Shown: piece by piece, positions 11,955 through 21,739 of the stretch
Numbering within the stretch: the stretch's first letter is position 1
How the letters are laid out: every line of letters starts with the position of its first letter
Assembly (NCBI RefSeq): GCF_040183065.1
Contig: NC_091118.1
Span: forward strand, 205,301,686 to 205,365,685
Direction of reading: 5' to 3'
DNA from: Periplaneta americana
Taxonomy: Eukaryota; Arthropoda; Insecta; Blattodea; Blattidae
DNA: 64,000 bases
Position numbers and translations under genes: made by a program
Notes under the pieces: model-generated
Told to the model about the DNA's origin: nothing
The model's database searches: none
The model's input: only the letters and a program-made list of their open reading frames with translations

Positions 11955-12528
11955 TGGGCAAATCGCAATATAGCGAACGTAGAAGCTCCGCCCACGACCC
12001 CTTCCACTTCTCCCCTACTATAGTCGCGACGCTGTTATTTCCGGCGTGACTCCGCCTCTTTGCTTTCGTCTTAGAAAGTGAAGGCTCTATAAAGTCTAGG
12101 TAGGTAGTATCGTTCGCCATTTTTGTTCTTTCGTTGTCGAGCTACCGGACGAGGGATCTATTTGCCACACCGTTAAACATTATCATGCCGTAGCTCCTAT
12201 GATAATAAATCAAACGCACTGTAATTCAGCAAATAATTGAGCGGCAAATAACGTCCTCGTATGCTTTCTGCGAACGCCAACGAAAGAGCCAAAATGGCGG
12301 CGATTATATTAAGTATTTATCGAGCCTTCTTTATCTTCATCAGCGAATCACAAGACGCACACGTTTAAATGTAGCCGACCTGTAACGTGATTGGCTGCCA
12401 GAAATAAGAGCGACGGGACTATAGCTCACCAGACACTCTACGTGATAGGCGAGTGTTGTGTCGAATGCACATTTCATGTGGGTGGGGATAACTTCCCCTA
12501 CTGGCGTTCGCTATATTGCGATTTATCG
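11955..12528. mobile_element. TIR element inserted in the CT tract, itself carrying a nested MITE
   Basis: Inverted ends AAATCGCAATATAGCGAACG (left, from about 11960) and CGTTCGCTATATTGCGATTT (right, 12505-12524). The flanks share CCGTCTT (11948-11954 and 12529-12535), a probable 7-8 bp target duplication as in hAT elements. Internal 12018-12424 is a separate MITE. No ORF. Confidence 0.7.
12018..12424 (-). mobile_element. MITE with CTATAGTC inverted ends (copy 1)
   Basis: Ends CTATAGTCGCGACGCTGTTA and, inverted, CTATAGTCCCGTCGCTCTTA. The 407-bp body matches, in opposite orientation, the copy at 18004-18384, including the block with GCCATTTTGGCTCTTTCGTT and GGAGCTA..GATAATAAATCAAA. Confidence 0.85.
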
Positions 12529-12642
12529 CCGTCTTCCTCTGCCTCACCCTCTCTCAATCTTCCTCTCCTCCTTTTAAGCCCCTCCACCTCTCTCTATATC
12601 TTCCTCTCCTTTCTGTCCCTCTTAAAATCCACACCCACTTTT

Positions 12643-12680
<38 letters not shown>

Positions 12681-12835
12681 CCTTTTCTGTCCCTCTCCAC
12701 ATTTCTTCCTCTCCCCGTCTGTTACTCTTCCTCTTTCCCTTTTCTCTCCCTCTCTACCTGTCTCTCACTTTTCCTCTTCCCCTTTCTTTCTCTTATCTCC
12801 CTCTTCACCTCTCTCCCCCTGCCTCTCTTTCTTAT
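12529..12835 (+). repeat. CT-rich tract, right part
   Basis: Continuation of the polypyrimidine tract; includes a pure (CT)n run at about 12645-12678. Confidence 0.9.
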
Positions 12836-13037
12836 GTTTGAAGGTTTCGTGTATATTCTGTGTAATTCGTCCATTATTCAAACATGGAAATTCTCTTTAA
12901 TTTTTCGTACAGAATGAAGTTTCTTTCTTTGTGTCAGTCTGCAGAGGATTATTTGTAAGGCTTTGATAGGGGTGGATGAATGTGCACTTGTTATAATATT
13001 AATGCCTGGTCTTGTCACTCGTTTAATTTTGTAAGTG

Positions 13038-13970
13038 GGAACGGTCACACGTCGCTACTTTTGCAGCGCTGCAGTACAAAAAACTACGCAACTCTCGTAC
13101 TGCGACGTGTGAACAACAGTGCAACCCGAAAAGTAGCGGCTGCCGAACCTGCTGCTCGCTACTTTTTCATACTGCGCGCAGCTTAGAAGCAGCGACGTGC
13201 AGGGTTGCAGCCGCAGCATTTTTGATATCGGTTTTGTTGAAACTTTTGCTGCGGTTGCGACCAGTGTTGCCACCCAAATCTGCCAGTGATACTTTTATTG
13301 TTTGGATATATTTTAATGTTAGATGTGATGAAAATAAATTATTTGTAACAGTTATTAAATGCACAACATAGCCTGAGCATATTTGCTGACGATATAATTC
13401 ATTTTTTTTTTTTTTCCGTAGCGTAGTTTCAAACAGGAGGGTTGCCAACATTGATTACGTGAATATGCTGTTGGTTATCATTTAAGTATAGATACGTTTT
13501 TAAAAGCTTTATAGTAAAAATAATGCCAATTTCTGAATACTAGTTAGGACAGAGAAGCAAATAATAGATAAGTAAGCTTTCGCATGAGTTTCTTAATAAT
13601 GCGAACATAACCACAAAATGTATATTGAGAAGTCAACACGGAGATGGAAACCTAGTTAGGACAGAAAAGCAAATAATAGGTAAGTAAGCTTTCGCACGAG
13701 TTTCTTAATAATGCGAACATAACCACAAAATGTATATTGAGAAGTCAACACGGAGATGGAAACCTGCAGCATGACTGGGGCTGCAAAAGTAGCGCCTTGT
13801 GTGTGAACAGACTCGCAACCTCCAGTTGCAACTTTTGCAGCACTCGGGTTGCGCAGCACGAAAAGTAGCGTACAGCGCGCTCCTTTTGGCTGACGTGTGA
13901 ACACGACACGCAACTTTTGCAGCTGCAGTACAAAAGTTGCGCAGCAAAAGTAGCGACGTGTGACCGTACC
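13038..13970. mobile_element. 933-bp TIR element, ends GGWACGGTCACACGTCGCTA
   Basis: Left end ACGGTCACACGTCGCTACTT and right end inverse of the same sequence; the match extends inward through repeated words such as GTTGCGCAGCAAAAGTAGCG and CTGCAGTACAAAA. No transposase; several short frames are shadows of the internal repeats. No target duplication seen, so superfamily unassigned. Carries a 112-bp tandem duplication. Confidence 0.75.
13540..13763 (+). repeat. Near-perfect 112-bp tandem duplication
   Basis: Copies 13540-13651 and 13652-13763 begin CTAGTTAGGACAGA and end GGAGATGGAAAC; I count only a few differences (e.g. AGATAAG/AGGTAAG, GCATGAG/GCACGAG). Looks recent. Confidence 0.92.
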
Positions 13971-14035
13971 TTTATTCGAATAGGCAACCCGAATCATGCT
14001 ATCAGGATAATATGCTGGTCTAACAACTTTTAATA

Positions 14036-15350
14036 CGAGGGCTATTCATAAAGTAACTTCCGTTTTCATATAGCGCGCGTAACAACAGAGACAGTGGCGC
14101 CGCTCTTGCGGTGGAGTGTACCTTGAAGCAGTACGCGTCGAGCAGCGGTAGAGTCAAGGTCGTGTCTTTGTTCCTCTCTGAGCCACGTGCTGTCAAAATG
14201 TGTGCTGCACTCGCAAGTCCAGCCAGGTGTGAGGTACATTCTGTAATAAGATTTCTTGTGGCCAAAAACTGTAAAGCAAGTGAAATCCAACGCCAATTTT
14301 GTGAAGTTTATGGGCTAGACGTAATGAGTAAAGGTGGTGTAAGACAATGGTGCCGTATGTTCAAAAATGGGCGAACCAATGTCCATGATGAAGAGAGATG
14401 TGATCGACCGAGTATTGTGAATGCAGATCTGATTCGTTTGGTTGACGAAAGGGTTTGAGCAAACGCAGGTTCATCATGTCGGAGCTTAGTGAGGATTTTC
14501 CACAGATTAGTCGTACTCTTCTGTACAAAGTGATTACCGAAGATTTGGGCTACCGGAAACTTTCTGCCAGATGGGTGCCTAAACTCCTTTCTGAGGAACA
14601 AAAGGCTCAGCGGATGGGAGCAGTACTGTCCTTTCTTGAGCGTTACGAAAGAGAAGGTGATGCTTTTCTCGATCAGATTGAGACAGGAGATGAGACTTGG
14701 GTGCGGTATGTGAATGCAGAAAAAAAACTTCAATTAATGCAGTGGGGCCATACTCACTCCCCGAAAAAACCTACAAAGTGCCGTCAAACACTTTCCACGA
14801 GGAAGCTCATGGCAACTGTCTTCTGAGACAAAAGGAATTTTGCTAGTGGATTTCTTGGAGAGGAATGCCACAATTAACGCTGAGCGTTACTGTAACACAC
14901 TAATAAACTTGAAAAGGGCTATTCAAAACAAACATCGTGGCATGTTGAGCTCTGGGGTGATTTTCCTGCATAACAACTCCCGGCTGCATATGGCGCGTCG
15001 TACTGCGACCAAACTGCAAGAGTTCAACTGGGAAGTATCAGATCACCCTCCCTATAGCCCATATTTGGCGCCTAGCGATTACCATCTCTTCATGCACATG
15101 AAGATGTGGCTTGGCTCGAAGCGCTTTGACGATGACGAAGAGTTGAAAACCAGCGTCGTAGGTTGGCTTCAGTCACAGGCGGCCGAATTCTACGATTGCG
15201 GAATTTCAAAGCTCATCAAACGCTACGACCGGAAACTATGTGGAACAATAAACTAGAGTGTATACTTTCAAACGTAGCGTAACCCAATTCTGTAACGTCA
15301 TTCACAGGTTTGTAAAAAATGAATGGAAGTTACTTTATTTATAGCCCTCG
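14036..15350 (+). mobile_element. Mariner element with TA target duplication, full length but dead
   Basis: 1315 bp, flanked by TA (14034-14035, 15351-15352). Inverted ends CGAGGGCTATTCATAAAGTA and, from the right, CGAGGGCTATAAATAAAGTA. The size is normal for mariner. The uninterrupted copy at 15416-15650 gives the empty TA site (ACTTTAAATAATAAAA). Encodes a broken transposase (next entry). Confidence 0.95.
14198..15256 (+). pseudogene. Mariner transposase, frameshifted and lacking a catalytic Asp
   Basis: Cut-and-paste DDE transposase of the D,D34D mariner type, about 350 codons as expected. Starts MCAALASPARCEVHSVIRFL (HTH domain), includes GYRKLSARWVPKLL and GDETWVRY (first Asp), HPPYSPYLAPSDYHLF (third Asp). 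Stop at 14456-14458 with a frame change, and a TGG-to-TGA stop plus frameshift near 14824-14840, break it. At 14972-14974 the second Asp codon is AAC (LHNNSRLH instead of LHDN), exactly 34 residues before the third Asp. So it is inactive even apart from the frameshifts. Confidence 0.93.
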
Positions 15351-15415
15351 TAATAAAAGGAAATAAACCTTAATTGAATATAACTTTCATCAGCCCTGAT
15401 ACTCCTTAAAAATGC

Positions 15416-15650
15416 TTGTAAGGCTTTGATAGAGGTGGATGAAACTGCACTTATTATAATTATCAATGCCTGATCTTGTCACTATAATTTTCTCAAGATT
15501 TGATTTGGTGATTAAACACTGTCCGCATTATTCGAATAGGCAAGTCGAATCACGCAATCACGAATGGTAAACACTAGACATGCTGGTTTAACGACTTTAA
15601 ATAATAAAAATAAAATAAACTTTAATTGAATATAGCTTTCATCACCCCTT
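15416..15650 (+). repeat. Local duplication unit B (uninterrupted)
   Basis: Second copy of the block at 12953-15400 without the TIR element and mariner. Between GTCACT and TATTCGAATAGG it has about 50 bp (TTCTCAAGATTTGATTTGGT and following) that unit A replaced around its TIR insertion. Confidence 0.85.
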
Positions 15651-15830
15651 ACAAAGGCATCCAACATGACATGTGGGCTATGCGACTTACATTACAATAT
15701 AAGTTGAAGAAATGGACGGTGTTTTTGTGAAAAGCAGTATAAACTTAAATTACACTACTAAAGTCCGAACCCAAATGTTATTACATCACCTGACTTGGAA
15801 AGCAGAAATATTTGTGAACTAGGAAATTAG

Positions 15831-16130
15831 GTCCATTCACAATGAAAATTAAACATAACCGTAACATAAACACAGAAGTTTGCGCCCAGGCTACCAAATA
15901 GGATCATTCACAATGATTCACATAAGCATTGACATAAACATTACCGTAAGACGTTAACATGAAAGTTTGCAAACTCCAAACTTTCATGCTTATGCTTACG
16001 TGATTTACAAACAGAACAGAATCGTGGAGCGCTGAAGTATAAGACAGAATATGAGGAAATGGCGTCGTTATGTTTCCATGGTTACCAAGTATGTTTGCTG
16101 TTACGTTTATGTTCCTATCGTGAATGATGG
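15831..16130. mobile_element. MITE (family C), ends CATTCAC..ATAAACATAAC
   Basis: Left CATTCACAATGAAAATTAAA and right, inverted, CATTCACGATAGGAACATAA then CGTAACAGCAAAC. A close relative is at 29325-29576 (shared ACATAAACACAGAAGTTTGC, CACATAAGCATTGACATAAA, GAGGAAATGGCGTCGTT). No ORF. Confidence 0.75.
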
Positions 16131-16300
16131 AAGGCTCATTCACAATGAAAATTAAACATAACGTAAGCGTTAACTTAAGGATGTAAACATTACGGTAAAA
16201 TCAAGAAGTCATACCATCAATCACGATGGGGACATAAACATAACAGCAAACATGACTTCTTGATTTTACTGTAACGTTATATTTAATTTTCGTGTATTTT
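16131..16300. mobile_element. Second family-C MITE fragment with internal perfect hairpin
   Basis: Begins CATTCACAATGAAAATTAAA like its neighbour. Contains an 18-bp perfect inverted repeat GTAAAATCAAGAAGTCAT / ATGACTTCTTGATTTTAC (about 16195-16212 and 16251-16268). Confidence 0.7.
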
Positions 16301-17243
16301 TCATAAACATAGTATCTTTCAAATTCTCGATAATGTAGATACAGAAACATGCAAATGTAATGTTTATTAATTTGGTGAGTTGTAATTGGGTTTTTTTTAA
16401 CCTTCTTCTTAATAAAATATAAGAAGTCTGACACTGTCATTTATTAAACACAAACAAATGCGTTATTAAACAGTATAACTGAACAGAAAAAGAATAGAAG
16501 ATGAAATGTTAAAATATGCTTCCTTGCATTCTACCAGTTTTCATGCAGCCAAGTCATCGTCTTTTTCTCTTTCTTCCTTGCACTTTCACTCTTTTTGTCT
16601 CTTTTTTTTTTTGGCCGTTTCATACCTTTTATCCCTGTGGTCATTATGCAAAACGTACTATGTGATTCATTGTTTATCCATTCTCTTGAGGTGGCTAGTC
16701 AGTTGTCACTGCTCTTCTTTTGTCTCAATGTGAGCTGGTCAATTACAGCAACAGTTGTCACTATTTTCAAACAAGTTTTCTACTTCTGTTTGTAAATAAC
16801 AGCAGTTTATAAAGTAGCAAACATGGATAATGGCAAGCAGAGATAAAAGTCAAATTGAAGTAGCAGACAGAAACACAAAAAGACAAAAATAATAATAAAC
16901 GTTAGTACTAAGCTTCAGTGCTGAAGATTAGTGTTCATCAGTGGCAGCTGGGTATATGCACTGGCGCAATTGCACATCCTGTAATAATTTTTTTTCGTTT
17001 CGTATTTGTTTCTTATTGCTTAATTTGTCAATTTTTCTTTCATTAAGGGCACATTCCACTAAAAATTATAACCTTTTTCCTAATTATTTTTTTAACCAAA
17101 TTTTGAGATCATGTTTCCTATGTAAAGGACTAACAAAATTCAAACTTCGAACTCCCAAATGTTTTTGGCTTTTGTTTTTTTATTTTTAGAAATATTTTCA
17201 AACCCATGTTTTTCAGTAGATGATTTCAATTTTTAAGCTTCCT

Positions 17244-17281
<38 letters not shown>

Positions 17282-17475
17282 GACAAGGAGATACATTTAT
17301 ATGCATTCATTTTATGGAATATCTCATTTATTCACTTTGAAATTTTGAAAATGTTATTTTTTTCTATAATTCATAAAAAAATATTAATGAAAAAAAAAAA
17401 ACAAGCAGTATTTCTTACAAAATAAATGCATAGAAACATGCAGCTACCTCATAAATACTTACAGTACGGTAAAAA
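16301..17475. other. Non-coding, T-rich; no gene seen
   Basis: Pyrimidine-rich in parts (16500-16740). Near 17046 GGGCACATTCC recurs inverted as GGAATGTGC near 17620, possibly ends of an old element. A 32-bp poly-T run lies at 17246-17277. Confidence 0.45.
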
Positions 17476-18520
17476 TTTCATCCAGATTGATTAATATTTG
17501 GCACTAAAAAGTTTGTGTTGAATAAAGAAAAATAAACTTGCGGAAAAATGGATTTGAGAGTAAAATGAATATTTATGTAACACATACCTACTGTTCTCCA
17601 ACCAGGAGATAAACCGTGAAAGGAATGTGCTTACTATTGCGTCATCTATTGGAGCGAAGTAGATAGATAATATTAGAGTTATAACATCAGTTTAAAAATC
17701 ATGCACTCTCCTGCATATGTTATTTCCTGTATGGAGGGATTAAAAGACCAGGAGATTAACAGTGATCTAATTTTGTAACTAGGGTAGTACAAAAATGTGT
17801 ATATCAGTAGTATGGTTTGTGCTTTGAGAGATAGCCAATAGAGATATGAGTACCCACGTGTGTGACCTTATGACATCAACATTCATTCACAGCATCACCC
17901 CGCTTCATTTCATTTTCTGGAGACTTTCTCGTGGTTGGAGTACAGTATTAAAATTCTCATCTAGTAACTTCAGGGGACCAACATTAGAACAAAAAGTTAC
18001 TACCTATAGTCCCGTCTCTCTAATTTCCGGCAGCCAATCACGTTGCAGGTCGCTACATTTAAACGTGTGCGTCTTGTTATTTGCTGATGAAGATGTTAAG
18101 CATTTCCTAAGGTTGGATAAATACTTAATATAATCGCCCGCCATTTTGGCTCTTTCGTTGGCGTTTGCAGAAAGCACACGAGGACATTATTTGCTGAATT
18201 ACAGTGCGTTTGATTTATTATCATAGGAGCTATGACATGTTTAACGGTATGGCAAATAGATCCCTCGTCTGGTAGCTCAGCAATGAAAGAACTAAAATGG
18301 CGAACGATACTACCTACCTAGACTTTATAGAGCCTTGACTTCCAAAGAGGAGTCACACTGGGAATAACAGCATCGCGACTATAGATTTGTAATCAGAATT
18401 GAACTAAATCCATTTGGGGTATGAAACTATATATTCTAAAGAAGTGAAATAGCCAATAATTTTTTTTTGGAAAATTTTCATGATTTTCAATGGAGTCTTC
18501 CCTTAAATCTGTGTTCTTTC
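17476..18520 (+). repeat. Dispersed repeat copy (family B) with MITE insertion
   Basis: Long diverged copy of the repeat at 10939-11340, with about 380 bp extra between the first blocks and the MITE 18004-18384 inserted between TAACTTCAGG..AAAAAGTTACTA and ATTTGTAATCAGAATTGAAC. Confidence 0.7.
18004..18384 (+). mobile_element. MITE with CTATAGTC inverted ends (copy 2)
   Basis: Ends CTATAGTCCCGTCTCTCTAA and CATCGCGACTATAG; 381 bp; opposite orientation to 12018-12424. Its pre-insertion site survives in the sister repeat near 11095. Confidence 0.85.
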
Positions 18521-18695
18521 ACGTGGTTGCTTAAGTTTCCGCTCACTGTACATGAGCTATCTACTTTGGTTTCTCCTATTATACACTTTCGCACAGTGAG
18601 CTTCTACGTATAGGTATGGGCAAGTGAGGGGTTGGTAGTGTGAAGGGAGGGTGTACACAAAATACTGTCTTCCAAGAGTATCATCTCCGAGCTGC

Positions 18696-18700
<5 letters not shown>

Positions 18701-18726
<26 letters not shown>
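18701..18726. repeat. (CA)n microsatellite
   Basis: Thirteen CA dinucleotides. Confidence 0.9.
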
Positions 18727-19110
18727 TCATTTCTTGTTCACTTGGAAACCTAGTGAGCTTGCTAGTCAGCACTCTCACATAAACAAGGTGCTTCCATCTA
18801 CTGACTAAGAAACAATTCAGAACAAAACTCATGCCATCACTTAAAAACACAATCAAGAAATAAAATATTTAATATTTGTACAAATCATGTTCATTTATTT
18901 ACTTTAAATATGAGATATTATACATTGTGTGATTTCATTTATGAAACCTTTGCATGTTATTTTTAAAATAAAATGAAAGTCGTCAACCCTGTCGGCTGTC
19001 TTGATAGGGGATGTCAATTTTATTACCCTCGCACCACACTGGAATGTCCAAATTAAAGTACGAACTAGTCCATTTTGAATCTTGTGTACACTACTTTTAA
19101 CACTTTAATA

Positions 19111-19384
19111 TAAATAACTGATTAACTAGCAGACTTACTCGTGTTAATTATGTAAGTCTGTGCGGCTTACAGCTGTTTCGGTGCTTCATCACACCATCCT
19201 CAGAGCCTACTAGATCTCGGCGTCATCTCGAACTTCTACGCACCTACACAACAGCAGAGAAGTTCGAGATGACGCCGAGATCTAATAGGCTCTGAGGATG
19301 GTGTGATGAAGCACCGAAACAGCTGTAAGCCACACAGACTTACATAGTTAACATGAGTATGTCCGCTAGTTATTCAATTACTTA
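19111..19384. repeat. Large palindrome: 127-bp arms, 20-bp loop
   Basis: Left arm 19111-19237 and right arm 19258-19384 are inverted copies with about nine mismatches (about 93 percent); the inner 80 bp, including GGCTTACAGCTGTTTCGGTG and CTCGGCGTCATCTCGAACTT, has a single mismatch. Transcribed from either strand it would give a long hairpin. No ORF; origin unknown. Confidence 0.95.
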
Positions 19385-19430
19385 AGAATTAGTTTTTTGT
19401 TGCCTGTGGAAGAGTGAGAAGTGTGTGAAT

Positions 19431-19686
19431 AATTGAGGACCGTTTTTGCAAAACTTTCTAACTGCAAAATTTGCAAAATTGAGATTTTGGTGGATTCGTT
19501 AACATAAAGCAGGCCTCTACACGATGTTAAAGTTATCTTAGTAAAATTGAATTATTTCTCTTCATTGTAGTGTGTCAAAGTGTGATGGTTGCACCTATAA
19601 ACTATTTGTCTTCATTCAGTTTTTTGTCTCTCCTGTAAAATTTAGTTTTTTTCAGTTAGCAAGTTTTGCAAAAACGGTCCTCAATT
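19431..19686. mobile_element. 256-bp MITE with 34-bp inverted ends
   Basis: Left AATTGAGGACCGTTTTTGCA and the following AAACTTTCTAACTG are matched 33 of 34 by the inverse of the right end. No ORF, no sure target duplication. Confidence 0.85.
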
Positions 19687-20241
19687 GTATGGTAGTGATA
19701 AAGTGTTCTATAAGTTTCTAAAATAAACACTATTGTGAAACTGAAAAATACGAACTTAATTACAGAAGAATAGTTGACTATTAAAAAAAATGCAAGATCC
19801 ACGCCATAAAAAAAGTACAGGATATTAATTGCAAAGGAAAGGAGGTAAATAAAAAATTTAATAAGGATGTTTATAAGAAAAGCTCTTGGAACTGAGGAAG
19901 TGAAATTATAGAGAGACTATTCTGTAGGATGTCTGAGGGTAGACTTAGTGCTCTGGCCATGCTGTCTGTTGAAAAGCCCTTGAGAGACATCATGAACTTA
20001 AACAAAGGCTGAAAAGGGAGGAGAGAACGATGAACTTTTCATACAGGTATCTACACTAACAATTTTTTGCTTCGTAGAATTCTAATAGCCAATATTATAG
20101 GAATTGTTCGGTATGCTTATTTAAATGTTTGGTAATATTTTATAAAAGTTACAACTGCACACCCAAAACGAAAAGGCACCAGCCGCTACTGGTGTTCATT
20201 GCTTGATACTTGCTGCAAATAGAACATTCTGAGCTTATAAA

Positions 20242-21134
20242 AGGCTGGTTCACAATAAACCGGGAACGAGAACCAGAATGAAAATGAGAAGCAGAGGACG
20301 TGAATATGAAAATTCTTGATTCACAATAAACCGAGAACATAGACGACTATGCATATCGATATGCATGTCAATAACGATATGTAAAGTCGATATTACGCAT
20401 TCTGATGTTATTTGTGTATAATTGACCAAAGGCGTTCTCTCATGAGTACAAGGCAGCCAACATAAACACAGGTTAACCAACTTCGAAATTTCAACTGAAA
20501 CATTTCATTAGGTACGGAACTATAAACATGCCCATGCATCTTTATTATCACAACCTATTTTAAGTCTACCATAACGTAAAATAATTAGAGAAGAAACATT
20601 TGTAATAGAACAAAAATGAACACTACAGTAGTTATTGAATTGACGCATGAATATGTAGTGTGTAATACAACCAATACAGTAATAAAATATGATTCACTTA
20701 TGATCGGTGTTCAAAGATGCAGCTATTGAAAGCCACGTATTCTCCTTCATTTTCTCATCTTTATACGAGGCGCGCCACTTATCGTAGATGTGAGGATTTT
20801 CCTCAACACTCAATATTAGAATCTCATCAAATAAAACTTACTCCATGATGCACAGCACAGAACAAAATAATGCATAGGTTATGTCACAGTCTTCTTGCTA
20901 CAAAATATATGACGACAAAATAGCTTTTAGATGGCAATAGAATGAATCTAGTGGGCTGTGATCGGAAACGTGAATGCCAAAGTTGAAACTTGGCCAACTC
21001 TCCATTCCCGATCTCGGGCTCCGGCAAGCTTTTCGTTAATTGTGAATGCTCACATTTAAATGTATACATTTTAACAATTTTACCGTTTTCGTTTTCGTTC
21101 TGATTCTCGTTTCCGGTTTATTGTGAACCAGCCT
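20242..21134. mobile_element. 893-bp TIR element, ends AGGCTGGTTCACAATAAACC
   Basis: Left AGGCTGGTTCACAATAAACC then GGGAACGAGAACCAGAA; the right end is the inverse (GGTTTATTGTGAACCAGCCT). The terminal motif recurs internally at about 20318 (GATTCACAATAAACCGAGAA). No transposase recognised; target duplication unclear (TAA is adjacent on both sides but offset). Confidence 0.75.
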
Positions 21135-21498
21135 TAATTCTAACAAGCGTGGAAAGCGAGAGAGAGAGTTCTTTAAATTTTCAAGCAAAAGGATAAATTA
21201 AATTTTATCAAACATGCAATGCACTACGTTAATTTTTTTAAGGATCCAATGAATTAGATGAGGTAGGTCTTATATTTTGAGTAACACTGAGTGATGACCT
21301 ATGCCACTTTGAGAAATTACTGAAACAATGACGTCTTCAACATCTGTAAATGCTGATGTCGATGGCAACATGTATTCTTACAATATTTTCGAACTCATTT
21401 TATCTCTTCCTTACCCCACAGCCTGTACAAGGAATTCAATATAAAGTACATACAGTTGCTTATATCAGGTACAATGTTCGAATTTTAAACTTCAGCTG

Positions 21499-21739
21499 TC
21501 ACTGCGTAGTGGCAGTAAGAGGTGCGGGTTCGAGTCGTATGCTCTTGTTGATCTGCTGCACCAGTGCTGACTTGAGCTCCTTCATCTTCTGTCGCCATTC
21601 GATCCAGCGAGCGACCTCGGGGTTGTTCCGATCACCGCGTCCTTCTAGCTGCTGATAGTAAGCCTCGCGAAGGATGCGGAATGCTTGCAGATTGCTGTAA
21701 GGCAGCTGCGTCACTGGGTCGAAGTAGCGAGCTTGGAGC
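21499..21739 (-). CDS. Vps72: Vps72 coding exon 7 (C-terminal, YL1_C)
   Basis: Acceptor TTTGCTTGCAG. Encodes [35 protein letters not shown] and ends [11 protein letters not shown] before TGA at 21501-21499. The R-Y-x-D-P-x-T-x-x-P-Y pattern is the YL1_C signature. The next 180 bp upstream of the acceptor lead straight into a 5'-truncated LINE. Confidence 0.96.

Larger units (their letters stand above)
12953..15400 (+). repeat. Local duplication unit A, interrupted by two insertions
   Basis: Pieces 12953-13037, 13971-14035 and 15351-15400 match, in order, the uninterrupted unit B at 15416-15650: TTGTAAGGCTTTGATAG, AATGCCTG(G/A)TCTTGTCACT, TATTCGAATAGGCAA, ATGCTGGT(C/T)TAAC, TAATTGAATATA(A/G)CTTTCAT. 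A 933-bp TIR element and a mariner were inserted into unit A only. Confidence 0.85.

Noticed and set aside
11457-12900. Overlapping Ser/Leu/Pro-rich frames on plus and a basic frame on minus
   Set aside because: By-products of the CT-rich tract; frames overlap each other and cross MITE boundaries.
13055-13997. Several Ala/Cys/Arg-rich short frames
   Set aside because: Shadows of the inverted GCAACTTTTGCAGC repeats within the TIR element.
14111-14458. Longer N-terminus for the mariner transposase beginning at 14111
   Set aside because: Mariner proteins begin near the MCAALASP-type start at 14198; the extra 29 codons are element 5' UTR.
19270-19330. Possible hammerhead ribozyme (TGATGA..CGAAAC) in the palindrome arms
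   Set aside because: The core has GTGATGA instead of CTGATGA and stem II would be only a couple of pairs; needs a covariance search before any claim.
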